From positions 22,643,571 to 22,707,570 of the forward strand of contig NC_049989.1 of the NCBI RefSeq assembly GCF_000003815.2: a stretch of DNA of 64,000 bases, read 5' to 3'. A program made the translations under genes and the position numbers. Below, in pieces: positions 1 through 14,900 of this stretch. The notes below the pieces were generated by a model. It made no database searches and had not been told where the DNA came from. It saw nothing but the letters and a program-made list of their open reading frames with translations. This DNA is from Branchiostoma floridae (Eukaryota; Chordata; Leptocardii; Amphioxiformes; Branchiostomatidae). The number at the start of each line of letters is the position of its first letter. The stretch's first letter is position 1.

Positions 1-1700
1 GAGTCTAGAACGTAAGAATATAACTCCTGTATTTAGAACATGCATTTATATTGATCAGTAACTTCCATGAACTGATGAAGGCTTCCTGGGAACAATTCTG
101 ATGCTCGAGATTGAAAACAAACTGCACAAACCAAACAATAGCAAAACCCTTACAATATAAAAACCATTACAATAGCAAAACCCTTACAATGATTTTTGCC
201 CAATTGTATCCTGATATTACAATGTTATATCATTTGTTTGTCAGGTTTTCCCTGGAACCATTTAGTAGTTTTCCCATTTTGTGCCATGTTGAGTTTACAG
301 GTGTGATCCGCCAGCAGGGACCCATCTGTCAGTACTGCATTAATATCATAATTAAAACTGGCCTGTCGTCACGGCAACTCATTATTTATGCATCACCTCC
401 GTAACAAATTTGTCATTGAAGCGTACAAGGGCGTTCCCCGCTGACATTGCCGGGTAGTGATGCCCATTTACCACTCGCATTTCCGTGGACTAATTCCTCT
501 GCAATTAGTTCCTCATGCCCCCCCCCCCCCCCATCAATCCCACCTCCTGATTTGTCACGTTTTTACTCTCCACAAGGACAGAATCTCACAAGGACGCGAG
601 TCAATGTCACTCGTTTTGTTCCTGATTAAAGCCGTTCTGGTGACCTTATCAAAGATTCTCACCTCTACAAACCACGGTAGTTACCAGCAAAACAATAAAA
701 CACTTCCAACTGTCAAAATAATACAAGGTCGGGACCTCAAGGTCATTATGTCACTGCTGGCATTACATCCTGAGCTGTGGATAACAATGATTAAAATGTC
801 TCCCCTAAATATCCTTACACACATTTAAGTACCAATGTGACAGGGTTGCTGACAATGACACAGGGCACCAGAGGACACTTCTCCTGAAATAACTGACCTT
901 CCGTTGTTCTATGCGAGAATGTCACATGTGCCGATGACTCCCATTCATCTGGTCTCTAATTAACAAAACGACTGTTCTGATTTCCATTTCCCCTCCCAAA
1001 CGAGGTAATCAGCTTCGTCAATTTGCACCTAAGTGACGACATTACCAGCAACAATTCCCCACGTTTCCATCCAGCAAAACACCACTTTCCATCCAACTCA
1101 TTTCCATGACAATCATCAGCACCTGTATATTTGATTGTCAGGCCTTCTGCTAAAGTTCTGACTGTGGTGTCAGGTCCTACAGATGCTCTTCGTGTCTCAA
1201 ACAAGAGAAAGGAAACAGCCAATCAAAACCCAGCCAAACTTTTTAAAATCCTGCCAATGTTTAATATACCGGACTTGCCATCAGCATACGTCTAACAAAA
1301 ATCATTAGAAGCCAAACTTGTCCCAGTGTTACAGAAATGTTCACACTTTCCTCTAACCAGAGTACTGGTTGCAGTTCTCACCAGAACAGTCCCATGTTCC
1401 AGTTACCACTATTGTGCCCCTGCAGGCTGTCTGTGTACTGCTGCTAAATACTGTTACATGTTGTCATGTAGCCTCGGGCAAGGACTTACAAATAAAACAC
1501 GTTCGGCAAAAGGGCAGCGAATTCACAGGACAGACAGACAACAAAACGCTACACGCACATGTCACAAAGTACCCTCTTAAGCCACATAATAGACATGTAA
1601 CAATATGTTGGCTAAATGTAACAAAATGTTGGCTGAACCCCAGTAATTGCCACGTAGCAAAACGTCTCTAACAGCTGATTACCCCATCAGTGGTTATTAG
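1..1700. other. Low-repeat DNA, presumed Musashi intron 7
   Basis: No exon, RNA gene or array was seen. There is a run of C at 521-532. The expected Musashi exon 8 (GFGFVTF...) was searched for on the minus strand and not found. Confidence 0.5.
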
Positions 1701-1710
1701 CCCGTATATG

Positions 1711-1788
1711 TGGATTCTCTCCCCTGTAGCTAGGATCCTGATATTCTCTCCCCTGTACCCGGGATCCCGATATTCTCTCCCCTGAAGC
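1711..1788. repeat. Short tandem repeat, about 30 bp x 3
   Basis: Units carry GATATTCTCTCCCCTGTA, with GGATCC-like words between. Confidence 0.6.
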
Positions 1789-3470
1789 ACCTGACCTGTC
1801 ATAAATATCCCGTCCAACCAGACGACAGTTTTCTGTCCCGTCCCGGCTCTACCTTCGGCCGTAAATCTCGTGTTTTGTCCCCTGTAATTTTCCCCTCGCT
1901 CCGCCGGCAGCTCTGAAGGCCGGAGAATCGTGTCTGATTGATTCCCGCCGTGATGACATAACGCGAACATCAGAAACTCCGAGCCTCGGCGACAAGAGCC
2001 ACGCGACCTTCACGGGTCCTGGTCGTGTGCATGACCTTGCCTGTTGCCACCTCACTTATCTTCAGTCACTACTTCTCAAGTCTGTAGCCAACGTTTCTTC
2101 TTCACCTCACCCAAACATTAACCTTTCCACAATACCTGAGAAAAACACCTTTGGTGCTTCTAGTATAAATTCTGCCACCCCTGATGCTTGACGAGTATCC
2201 TCCGTCCCATTAATGACAGCAATATGATGCCACACGCTCTGCACTTACAGTTATACAATAGTTATACCAACAACTACACGTTTACGACCAGTTATAGCTC
2301 AGCTATTCTGTCCTGTTTGAAGCCTGCGGTTTTCTGTCTGCCCAGAGAAGGTTGCTGATTACCAACATCAAGTTTGTGTCCTGCCTGCTGCAGAGTCTGA
2401 ATTGTTCACTGTCAAGTCTCTGGTTGGGATTTGTGCCGGTGACCCCGGGTTACCTCTCTGACCTGCTACATTTGTGGCAAGGCTACATGTTTGGCTACAG
2501 GCCAGCCCTGCGGCCATTTGTCACTTCTGTCTGCAGCCTGGCTGGGAAGGACGGATTCTGACTTCTGTTACAAGAAGTGTTACACAGGGCCAGCCAAAAC
2601 AAGCTCCTACCTGCACACCTACGCTAGGCAGGTCATGTTTGGGCATAAAAGGCTCAAGTTTCTAATTATTGTGTCAGAAAACATTTCATATGCAACGCAC
2701 AAAATTCCAATGCAAACATCCAACAGAAACTGTCGTGAATTCTATTGTAACTACATGACCAAATGTCCTGTACATGTCTGATAACACTTTACAACTGAGG
2801 TTGCTGGTCAGAGTTAAACTGTCTCTAGTTATTGTTATTGTTGACAGTTCTCTCTGTCACTTATTATTTGTAAACACAAGCACATCACGAGCCACCTGAT
2901 TGCCCCGTGTATTAACCTTACGTTCTGGGAGAGTTCTGCCGTCGCTACTGTTGCCTTAACTGGTGTTTATAACAGGCCGAAACAGGTCGCAAATGTTTGC
3001 CCGGCATGGTTCTATTTCCCCAGTTTGCTTTATGTTAAGCACACACAGCTGTCCGCCACCCAACTGTGTCCTCACCAGATTTATGGCACACAGACAGCTA
3101 CACCATGGCTGAATGGGATAGTGGGGGGACCACGCTGAAGGGGGTTATTAACAAATGAATAGCCTTTATTGTATGTTTATGCTCTTATGCCAAGTACAGC
3201 TTATAATGGTGAAACAGTGTAAGTACAATCCCAGTGATATCTTACTACATCTGCAATGTTTCATGTACACTTGTATGTACTGTAACTGGTGCAACTTCCA
3301 GACAGCTGTATGGGTAGAGACAGATGGAGCTTATATAACACATAGTTTACCTCATTGCAAAAGGAATACAGACTTATCAGTGCTATCTAAATATGTGTGG
3401 GCAGCCAGGTTTGGTGCCATTCCCTGTGAGATGGACAGCTATGTCGGCCCTGGTTATGGTCGCAGCTACA
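1789..3470. other. Low-repeat DNA, no gene seen
   Basis: Presumed intronic. Open frames here are short and unsupported by splice sites. Confidence 0.5.
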
Positions 3471-3472
3471 TA

Positions 3473-3583
3473 GTTGATGGAGGGTTATGTGAAGGGGGCC
3501 ACCGTTGTAAGAGGGTTATGTGAGGGGGGCCACAGTTATAAGAGGGTTAAAAATGTGAGGGGGACCACGGTTGTATGAGGGTT
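3473..3583. repeat. Tandem repeat, about 37-40 bp x 3
   Basis: Units carry GAGGGTTATGTGA and GGGGGCCAC. Confidence 0.6.
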
Positions 3584-3719
3584 AGGCTGAAGGTTTGGTC
3601 CCAGTCTGAGCTAGCCCTGCCTGTGATTGACAGCTATGCGGCCCGTTTATGGTGCAGCCTGGAACCGGCTAACTCAATCTGGGCCAGACAAATCTCATTA
3701 CTGGGTACAGGCCACTGTT

Positions 3720-3955
3720 TACATGGGGCAGCCTCTATAACATAGGGCAGCCACTATAACATGGGCAAGGCAATGGGCACTATAGTATAACATGGGCACA
3801 GGTTTACATGGGGCAGCCGCTATAACATGGGGCAGTCTACGTGTGCACACTATAACATGGGGCAGCCTCTATAACATGGGCACAGGTTTACATGGGGCAG
3901 TCTATGTGCACACTATAACAAGGGCAAGTCTATGTGCACACTATATAACAGGGGC
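3720..3955. repeat. Irregular repeat of CTATAACATGGGGCAG words
   Basis: The words TATAACATGGG, GGGGCAGTCTATGTG and GCACAGGTTTACAT recur in changing order, suggesting a shuffled, ageing minisatellite. Confidence 0.6.
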
Positions 3956-4349
3956 ACACAGATAACCCTGCACCTGTACATGCACCAGTGATTGTGCATA
4001 ATGTACCATAGGCACAAGGTCAGTGTACATACATACAGAATGATTTATTCGTAAAACGTAGCAGCCTTCTAGGCTGAATTGCTATGATACATCACAAGTA
4101 TATTACATTATATACAGCACCACGTGCACAGATATACATGCATCTGTAGATGAACCAAGGTACATAAACACACGTACACACAACACTAATATAAAACTGT
4201 ACCAGTAGGAACAATTTCATTGCTGGAGCCTCCAACAGCCTGCAGTATCATGTTTCAACATGGTGGATCAGTCAAGGTCATTGTCCCACCTTGACCTTGA
4301 ACTTCAGGAAGAGCTAGTGCCCAAGTTCAGGTCCCTCTGGCAGGGCTTC

Positions 4350-4391
4350 TTAAGGAGCGATCAGCTGTTCTTAAGGAGCGATCAGCTGTTC
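4350..4391. repeat. Perfect 21-bp duplication
   Basis: Two adjacent identical copies of a 21-base unit containing AAGGAGCGATCAGCTGTT (4350-4370 and 4371-4391). Confidence 0.9.
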
Positions 4392-5840
4392 TGTTACTCG
4401 GAGGGCATCAAAGGTCATCAGCGGACTCTCACAACTGCAGAATTTCCTGTATACATGCTCACAAGCTGCAGGCCTCGGGCCAGACCAGGACTATTCGCTG
4501 GTTCTCTTAATCAAATCTTTCTCCCCACATTTGTACTGTAAAATTACAGATGATTGTGTCCTGGAGGATGCAGGTGGCTTTTAGCCCTGACAGAAGAAGG
4601 GCAACTCAACAGTTCTCTTCATTGAAGTTCCCTTTAACCCCAGCACAAACAGAGGGGTCCCCACATGTGACAGAAAAAGCTGGGGACATGTCAGACTTGA
4701 GTTTGACACACTTTGCCGAACCACCTTGCAGGTGGCGGATAACACCGGATCCGTCGGATCAAACCCAACCGGAAACAACCCTGCCCAACACAAGACTGGG
4801 ATCACCTGTTATCTTGTCATTACAGAAACTACAAAGGTGATACAAACCCAAACTACAAAAGGTAACCGCCGACTGGTTTTACTGAAGTCTTTGATATCAG
4901 CAGGATTTTTCCATAAGGCAAAGCTTAATTTTTGCAGATTCTCACTGTCCAACTACTTCTTATCAAAGGAGCTTAGATTTTATCTGTACTAATGTTATCC
5001 TAACACATTCTTGTTTCATATTCCAATTTGTGGTCATTGTCACTTTCCAATCTACTGATCTGTATCAAATTTTGTTCAATATCTGTTTCTTACTTCATCT
5101 TACAATTATCGCATTAGTATAAAAAAAATTAATATTTGTATAAATTTATTTTCTTGAGTGCACTTTACCTACCCTGACAGGTAAGCCAGGCCAGTGCACT
5201 GATCATTTGTCCCACTTTCCTGCACTAAGGTCATTAACCCCAGTGTACAGGAAGTATTGCTGATCTAATTCTAGTCATGGCTTCTATTTGGTTATGCCCT
5301 TAGACGTAGTAATACTGATGCTCCCTGTTCCTGTATCAAAACCTAATTTGACTGCTTCCGCTAAATAAGCATGACTTTATTTCCTAAAGTACAGTGCCCA
5401 GCGGCAAGCGTTGGGTTCCTAAACATGTGATCAGCGTTCCCCACACAAACTGTGTTTGGGTCCGTCATACCTCAGCAGATATTCCAAATCACAGACTGAC
5501 AATCACTGACTGTTCAGGCTGAAAACCTCAGTATTTACTTAAGCTCTGAAAGTTCAAAGAGAGAAGGGAAAAAACACAACATATTTCTGGCTTATTTCCT
5601 TACTTGAGACGAGAGCCAGAAAGTTCGGCTCCTGCCTGAGTTTGTGACATGAAACGCAGCGACGGTTCCTGCTGGTTATTTCTGTGCCTGTGGAAGCTGG
5701 GAATTATCCAGGTCACAGCTATAGAACTCTGCCCCCCTCCCCCCTGCTGTGACCTGCAGGATTGACCTTGTTGTGATGTCAACAGTGTTGGTTTGCAGTT
5801 TGTTTGTGGTTTGTTTGTGTTCGGATGCGTGTTGTTGTTT
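4392..5840. other. Low-repeat intron 7 DNA
   Basis: No exon was recognised between the duplication and Musashi exon 7. A+T-rich at 5000-5160. Confidence 0.5.
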
Positions 5841-5851
5841 TGGTTGCTCAC

Positions 5852-5900
5852 CTCTATGCCTATTGGTCTGCTTGTCGAACATCAGCATGGCATCCTCTAT
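5852..5900 (-). CDS. msi: Musashi exon 7 (RRM2 middle)
   Basis: A 49-bp exon encoding [16 protein letters not shown] (residues 136-151) plus the first base of a glycine codon. Acceptor GTGTTTCGCAG, donor GTGAGC. It follows an 11.3-kb intron. The next exon should begin GFGFVTF. I searched the minus strand from 5851 down to 1 by eye and did not find it, so it probably lies beyond the left edge. Confidence 0.94.
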
Positions 5901-8900
5901 CTGCGAAACACAACAAAAACACAACCTGTTAGGTCAGAGGTCACAAGGGGTCAGCGACGTGCATACAGTTCAGTGGAGATGATGATAATACATGTGGAAA
6001 TGGGGCCGGCTCATTCATGGTGGGAGCTGTGTACGCGGGAAATCGTGTGTGCGGGGAAATCGTGTGCACCAGCGAGCGGGCAAACAGCTCAAACGCTGTC
6101 ATCTTTGTACAGGGAAGGTCGCAGATATGACCTTGTCCCCATGACCCTCGCTGATTTGGCGTTGCCCTTGACAAACGCAGCTCAGGGCGCAGCGATAAGT
6201 AGCCGGGTTCCTCGGAGGGAGGAACACATTTTCCCGGCTCCCTGGGGCTCACTTAGCGCACATTCCTGCCAGCCTGCATTATTTCACTTCGCCGGGCAAA
6301 ACATCTCCAGCAACCGGCAGATTTTATTGATCAATGGGCACAACAGCAATTTGCGCAGCCCGACAATGGAACATGTCTGAACCTCGACCCGAGCAATATT
6401 TTATTTCCGGACAGATTTCCAGGCCGAGTGGCTCGCCGTTTGGCCGGGAGCCGCCGGGCCAAATTTGTCGGCCATTGTGGCCGGTTGTGTGAAGGTGAGA
6501 CAATTGGAGGGGAATTACATGGTCTGGTGAACAGGGGTGCGCCAGGGAGACACCCCAAACAAAGCTCCGCTGAACCGTGGTGCTATCAGCCGACCTGCCC
6601 TCCCAACAAACTCTCCAACCCAACACACAAAATACACCAGTATTACCCAGCACACATGGCTGCCTACCCTCCCAACAAACTCTCCTCTACCCAACACACA
6701 GGGCCCATAATACCACCGGTTTTACCCAACACACACACGGCTGCCGGCCAGCCCATAATACACCGGTTTTACCCCATACACATGGCTGCTGGCCCTCCCA
6801 ACAATCTCTCCTCTACCCAACACACATGGCTGCCGGCCGGCCCACAATACACCAGTATTACCATGCCACAATAAGCCAGCCTGGCTTTAGGACCGGTGCC
6901 TCTGTNNNNNNNNNNNNNNNNNNNNNNNNNNNNNNNNNNNNNNNNNNNNNNNNNNNNNNNNNNNNNNNNNNNNNNNNNNNNNNNNNNNNNNNNNNNNNNN
7001 NNNNNGTCACACCAGTCCCTAGTAGTTTTATCCCAACGTCTGTAACAGTGTCATTTTAGTCATTTTTGACAAACCAAACATGACAGAGGCTCAGGCACAG
7101 CTTATCCTGCATCATATCAACATCACCCAACAATTACTTTATATCCTCTCTCATGACCTCTAATTAAATATTAAACAATCGGCACAAACTTCTCAGGCGG
7201 GGACTGAGAAACGACTCCCTTATTTTGTCTGAACGACGTTGATATTATATAATGTGTGGCTGAGGGTGTCAGCCGCAGGTGCCAAAATTGGACTGCTGTA
7301 CAAGGTGTAAAAACTAAACCTGTGCTAAATACAGCACAATGGAGAGTCAGTAAACATTAAAGCTACCCCCCCTCCCCACACTCATGCTTACCCTCATTAC
7401 AACCATGCTTACCCCCCTCCCCCCTGGTCAAATATCCTACACACAGGACCTCCCTGGTTTACTGTGTCCATCCATACCCACAGATATCCAGCCAGCAGCT
7501 GGGATTTACTGCCCAAATATAAATAGAGAAACTGCCCCAATGGACACTGGGATTTGGAAGGACAGCACAACACCACAAAACTAGGCTGCTTTCCCTATGA
7601 TCTCTAGCACACTAACTTTCAGAGTTTCAGACTCAACTATTTTCTTCAATTTGTTTATTCATGTCATTTCCAGACTACTGGCTAACAAGTTTAAATTATA
7701 AAGTAAGTAAGGTGTAGTTGACATTTCTACTCCTCTAATGGACCAGGGCAGTCGTGTTCTGTGCCTCATGTGTGAGTGTTCTCATGCACCAGACAGCCTA
7801 GTGAAGTTGTGTGGGTCTGAGACTCCTAAGTGGACATCTGATCCCCATATCTGATCTGGGCGGCAGTATCGCCCCCAGAGGCCCTGATCAGGCAAACAAA
7901 CCCAGTGTGTTTTAGTGGGTCCAGTTACCATAGACAGGGCAGAGTTACATGTGACCCTAATGTAGTGGATTGTCCTAATGTGGTCCCACAAAAGGCCTGA
8001 GAGAGCCGGGTCCTGTTCCATCCACCGAGCAACAATACACGCCCGGCCTTTCTGTGTCCAACCAACGACCTGGTAATGGGTTTCTGTTGACAATGTGGGG
8101 AACAGCGTTTATGGCAGGTTTTTATTCCAAGAATACAAATTTGAGGTTGATCCAGTAATGGTGGAAACTGGTGGGATAAGCAGAGGTTAGGAGCTCTGCT
8201 CTCCGGACAGGCTTCGGGTCGGTCCACCGAGAAAAGGTCTCTGGGTTTGCTGAATGGAGATTACAGGAAAGTAGGTCACCACACAAAGGAGGGAGGGGGG
8301 CGGCAAACAGAGAAACAACAATGCCTCATGACACCGTATACTACGGTATAAAGTATACGGTATAGACGTCGGGGCGGCAAACAGAGAAACAACAGTGCCT
8401 CATGACACCATATACTACGGTATAAAAGTACACGGTATAGACGTCAGGGCAGCAAAACACAGGAACGACAATACCTTATGACACTGTATACTACAGTAGA
8501 GTCTATAGACCTCAGGGCGGCAAATACAGGAATAATCGCACAGGAATCGATGACCAGGAGGTAGACTGGGTGCCAGACCGTTTCCAGGGCCTACACAGGC
8601 CAACCTCTCGGCTCTAGTCTAGGGCCAACATGGCCCCGACGAAATTTCACATGGCCCCAAGAAAGTTAGATCCATACAAGTTTATCAGGGGTCTGGCATC
8701 CAGGCTATCTGCACAGGGAACATCTCTGAAACTGAACCTGCATTTTGAGCAATAAAAAAGCACGACACAGGCCAGGTCTGGTCAGCAATGACGATACAGA
8801 AGAGACCAGAATAGTTTATTCAGCTCAGATCACCCTGCAGGTCACTTTCCACTGAGGTCATGAGACAAGGGTGAGGGTCAGACTAAGACGCAGATTAGCA

Positions 8901-11900
8901 ACCGAAGTTCTCATAAATTAGATGACTGATAAGGTGAGAAAAACTGTCTTATCCCAAACTGAAGAATTTCACCCCAACAACAGTTCTTACAGCCTTTTCT
9001 GTTATTATGCAGGTTACAAGGAAGGCTGTTAACGAGGCTGTAACGAGGGGTTCCCAATCATCACTCTATGGAGCGAGAGCACCTTCGCTGTGGACTGACC
9101 TTTCCAAAGGTGAGACTGATTGACATGGGAACAGTGGTGGGAGACTATACACGGTGAGAGACCCTACATGGGTCAGAGGGGAGGGGCGACATCAATTCAA
9201 TTTGTTGTTTCTCTTATTTGATAAAAATAATTTCCAGGTCAGGAGCCGTAACCGGGAGTGACCGGCCTGTTACCAGGGTCGGGAGCCGTGTGCAGCGTAA
9301 CACAGCCGCTGATCAGTGTTTGCCGAGATTGCAGGCAGAATGTACGGAATGTGGGCAATGCCTGAGTTGTGTGACTGACTGGGTCGGTCGGCCGATGACA
9401 AGCAGAGTAAATAGACAGCTCCCGTCCACAACAGTCGTCTCCTCACCGCCAGAACCGCTCCTGCCGCCAGCCGCACTCAAGCATTCTTGGAAGGAAGGCA
9501 TGGCTGCGTCTTGTGACACCAAACCTGACCAGACATTCTTGAGAAAGTGGTCATGTCCACAAGCCATGTTTGGGGTAAACACAGCGCTGATGTCAGAGCA
9601 GAGGAGCCGGCTCCACTGGCTCAGTCATCGCTCCAACGTTAGGTCTCACTTCCTGACTACCGATACTCCGCTGGGTGGTTAGGTCTCACTTCCTGACTAC
9701 CGATACTCCGCTGGGTGGTTAGGTCTCACTTCTTGAGTACCCATAGTTCGCTCTGACTACCGCTACGTCTGCTCTGTACTTGCCCTTCAGGTGGGGGAAG
9801 TTTCGGGGTGTCGCACAGTCAGTGGAGCATGGAGTAGAGTTAGCAGGGGTCAAACAGACTTCAATATCACCACAGTCCAATACTGTACATGTTCCCAAAA
9901 TCAAGCTTATCTAGCACACACGTGCCATGTCTGGACTTGAACCTGAACCTGTGGACCTGAACCTGAACATGAGTTTAGGAAGGCAGCAGTGTGGGGAGAG
10001 TTAGCAGGAGGCTGGCTAACAACATCAGATCGCATTCCGCCGCCCGACATTGAACCAGAGCAGGCCCAACACGGTTCACATCCATCAGCTGACAGTCTGA
10101 GCACACGGGCGTTCCAGAGGGCAGATCTGCTGCAAGTCATTTACAAACAGGGCATGAACCCACGCAACTGTCACCAGCCTGGGACAGGGCTGGAAACACA
10201 CCCACGTAACTGTCACCAGCCTGGGACAGGCCCCACGTAACTGTCACCAGCCTGGGACAGGCCCCACGTAACTGTCACCAGCCTGGGACAGAACCCACGT
10301 AACCGTCACCAGCCTGGGACAGGGCTGGAAACAGGGCATGGCCCCACGGAACTATCACCCACGTAACTGTCACCAGCCTGGGACAGGCCCCACGTAACTG
10401 TCACCAGCCTGGGACAGGTCCCACGGAACTGTCACCAGCCTGGGACAGGCCCCACGGAACCATCACCAGCCTGGGACAGGCCCCACGCAACTGTCACCAG
10501 CCTGGGACAAGCCCAGAAGCAGGTGAAGGGGAGAAGGAACCAAAAATCTTCCCTGTGAACCCACCAGAGTTACAGGCTAGGTACAGCCATTCCGCAGGCT
10601 ACTTTTGAGCCCTGCAGCTCCAGAATTGGTGACAGGAGCAGACCTGCTAATTCAGACTAACTCTCCCTGTCCAAGGTCAGGTCGCCCCCCTCCCCAGGTC
10701 AGGGTGCCCCCCTCCCCACAACCCATCTGGGACCACTTTGTGCAGAGGGGGCTGTGAGCCACACGTGTCAGGGATCCCCACTTCCTGTGTTACACATGCA
10801 GACACCACAACAGTCTGGGCAGTCTGGAGCCTTCAGTTACAACTACATAACCTCTTACATCTGTATACAACCTATAGCACAACCTACAACACCTCCACAC
10901 AACCTACAACACAACTGCTACACCTCTACACAACTTGCTGTTACACACACAGACACCACAACAGTCTGGAGCCTTCAGTTACAACCTCAGATATACAACC
11001 TAACACACCATACACAACCTACAACACAACCTCCTAATCCTCTACACAACCTACAACACTACCTGCTCGGTACACAACCTTCTACACCCCACACGACCTG
11101 CTTCAAGTTCAACACAACCTGCTTCAAGTTCAAGTCCAACACAACCTGCTTCAAGTTCAACTCCAACACAAACCAGCCTGTGGGCACCGAAACCAAGCTG
11201 AACCCAGCTCTGTCCTACTTTTCTTCATGGTTAAGCAACGTGTTTTCTCAACAATACCCTGCAATGAACCTTATAACGAAGAGCAACTGCGGTTTACATT
11301 TCACAACTGTTAAACCATCACAGGAGCAACACTGCCACATCAGAGGCCTGTCATGAGCCAACTTCCTGGTTACAGTGTAGCACTTCCTAAACACATGCTA
11401 ACTGGTTACAGTGTAGCACTTCCTAAACACATGCTAACTGGTTATAGTGTAGCACTTCCTAAACACATGCAAACTGGTTACAGTGCAGCACTTCCTAAAC
11501 ACATGCGAACAGCACTATACATGTACTATAGGTGCCTCACTCCTATACAGCATTATAGTATTATTTATGCATGTATCTGTAGGTGCCCTGTCAACAGCAT
11601 TATACATGTACTATAGGTGCCTTGTTAACAGTATTATAGATGTCTCACTCCCAAACACATTTTAACAACATTATAGGTGCTTCAGTTCCAAACACATGCT
11701 AACAACATCATACATGTATTTGTAGGTGCATTATAGGTGTCTCACTCCCAAACACATGCTAACAACATTATAGGTGCTTCAGTTCTAAACACATGCTTAC
11801 AACATTATAGGTGCTTTACTCCCAAACACATGCTAACAACATTATAGGTGCTTCACTCCCAAACACATGCTTACAACATTATAGGTACTAAGTTACCCCA

Positions 11901-14900
11901 AGCTCCCAAACAGCCGTTAAGTGCTGGTTCTGTAAGTGCTGAGTCAAAGGGACAAGCCTCTGTCACAGCGCAGTAACAGGGACAAGTCTCTGTCACAGAG
12001 CCTACCACAAACAGTCCCAACCACAGATGAAACCACTGTCTATATACAAGCACAGCTTTGCTCCACTAGCTGTAGGTACTTCATTTTGTATTTCTCTGCA
12101 ATCTTGGGAAACGTCATATTTTGGTTCTCCAAAGCTATCCGGCTGTGTCAGTTAGTGAGGCCAATATTTGACCATGTTTAGGGGTTTGTTTGGTACCAAA
12201 TATAGGCACATAAAGCGAGATATTTCACACCAAAATAGGTTCATCAGCCGTGAAATTTCCGTCCGCTATTGGCACATAATCTGTGACATTTCAGGCTGGG
12301 TTTAACTGTAAAGACTGTACCATAATAACAGGGAGTTCCGCATGTGCAGGGTGTGTCCTACTGCACACATGGCTGGTGCCCATGACGTAATCCGAGTGAC
12401 TGAGCTGTGGCCAGACTGGTTTGTGCCTTGGACTGGAAGTAACCAAAACTGTGGCTCACTGAACAGTTTCTCTCACAAACACACTCTTGTGCGGACTGCA
12501 AAACTCTGGGAACAGTTTCTCTCACAAACACACTCTTGTGTGGACTGCAAAACTCTGGGAACAGTTTCTCTCACAAACACACTCTTGTGTGGACTGCAAA
12601 ACTCTGGGAACAGTTTCTCTCCCAAACACACTCTTGTACAGACTGCAAAACTCTGGGAACAGTTTCTCTCACAAACACACTCTTGTACAGACTGCAAAAC
12701 TCTGGGAACAGTTTCTCTCACAAACACACTCTTGTACGGACTGCAAAACTCTGGGAACAGTTTCTCTCACAAACACACTCTTGTACAGACTGCAAAACTC
12801 TGGGAACAGTTTCTCTCACAAACACACTCTTGTACGGACTGCAAAACTCTGGGAACAGTTTCTCTCACAAACACACTCTTGTGCGGACTGCAAAACTCTG
12901 GGAACTTACAGTTTTGCTTCTACTACAAGTTTTTCACATGTCAGCCTTGCGATACTGACCTATCTAGTCCCTCTGTTTACACTGCAGTGTGGCTCATTTC
13001 AAAATTGCTTATCATTCAATAAGGTTCTGATTTTGGTAGCATTCGTATGTTTGTGTGTTAGTATGTCTGTAGATGAGAAGGTCTGGATGGATTGTGGTGT
13101 GGGGAGGGCGATGAGACTCAAAATCATCAGATCCTGGGCCCTACTTGTTTATCTGAAGCTTGTTGTTTATTGCTTATTTAAAGCTTGTTTATTTTCAGGA
13201 TTATGTGATAGAGGATTAATGCAGAGTGGAAGTCCCTCATGTACCTGTCCCTGTGGCCTATATCATATGTACATGTATCTGCCCCAATGCCCAGTACACA
13301 GCTCCTGTACATGTATCTGCCCCTGTGGGCTGTATAGGTCCTGTACTGTACAGTAGCTATATCATATGTACATGTATCTGCCCCTATGTCCTGTACAGCT
13401 CCTGTACAGTAATCCCTGCCCACCACCCTGGGCGCTCTGCAATCACAATTAGGACTAATTAGGAGATGATGTGATAACGATCAGGTCGGCATGCTGGGTA
13501 GGAAATCCCTGCTGCAGATAAATGGCTGGCACTGAACTCCCCACCTGACATGGCCGGACCGGACATTCCCACAGACATAGGTGCGTATGTACCTGCGTAT
13601 GTACCTGCGTATGTACCTGCGTATGTACCTGCGTATGTACCTGCGTATGTACAATGTACCTGCGTATGTACCTGCGTATGTACCTGCGTATGTACCTGCG
13701 TATGTACCTGCGTATGTACCTGCGTATGTACCTGCGTATGTACCTGTGTATGTACCTGTGTATGTACCTGCGTATGTACCTGCGTATGTACCTGCGTATG
13801 TACCTGTGTATGTACCTGCGTATGTACCTGCGTGTGTACCTGCGTATATACAATGTACCCACCTCCACACACCTACAGACATACAGATCGCTGGTACTGA
13901 ATGACCCCTGACACGGCCGTACCAAGTACCAAACCTCCCAACAATGGTAAGAAATCTGACACACAGAACCTGACGTCCCAGGCTAAACAAACATCCCGTC
14001 CTAAAAAGCCTGACTTTCCAGGCTAAACGCTCATCCTGGCCTCAACACTGGACTGGCCACTGCTTCTCGGAAACCTGACAACAAACTGGTCCATCTTGTT
14101 GGGACATAAACACTACATCACCAACAGCACAAACAGTACATAAACAGCACATCAATAGCACAAACACTGAGATTGTACTATAAAGGGGAAGGCGTGAGTA
14201 TTGCCTGATCGCTGCCCTACAACTTGCCATGCTAGTGTAAGTCCCGATACTCACATTGCTACTGCTTTAGTATAGCTGCACCACAATATCATGTAAGTGT
14301 GTCTAGAAATTATGTCATCATTACTGCATGTCAATAATGGTTAGAGACATCCAGGTAATAAGATATGCAAGTTAACAGTTACTCCAACAGCTGGTTAAGA
14401 TTTGGAAGTGGTCAGACGTTGCAGGTTACATCGACTAACTTTCCTCTGTAGCACGAAGCAAAATCTGTCCATAACCAGCTTTTAAACAGTAACTATAAAT
14501 TGATATGCAAATAAGGAAAATGTTATGTAGTCGATAGAAAAGAAAATAAGACACGTCAAGACAAGGTTGCTGCAAGTCCATTCGCTCCTGTACATTATCA
14601 CTGTATCTCCACTCACTGTACATTATAAAGTATCCCTCACTCCTGTACATTTATCTCTACGGTTGGAAATTTGGGGAGTCTCAGATGAGCTGCGACAATC
14701 TATGTTAGACTGACAGATTGACATCCATTTACAACGGCCACACAACTTAAAACAGAGCTTCCAGTAAAACTCAAGAGCCCCACAAAACTATTAAAACCTC
14801 ACAGCTCAAGACTGGAGTCCAGTTATAAACACTAAACCATTATAACCTCACAGCTCGAGTTATAAACACAAAACTATTATAACCTCACAGCTCCAGTTAT

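Noticed and set aside
1-5840. Search for Musashi exon 8
   Set aside because: No stretch encoding GFGFVTF or KVCEIHFHEI was found on the minus strand, so none is annotated.
9218-9682. 154-codon frame in Musashi intron 6
   Set aside because: No family, no splice sites, and it ends in a 40-bp repeat.
12342-13356. Overlapping plus-strand frames of 140-289 codons
   Set aside because: Generated by the 49-bp repeat cycling through all frames.
13455-13990. Six-frame open region with repetitive peptides
   Set aside because: A 12-bp repeat is open in every frame. Low-complexity artefact.
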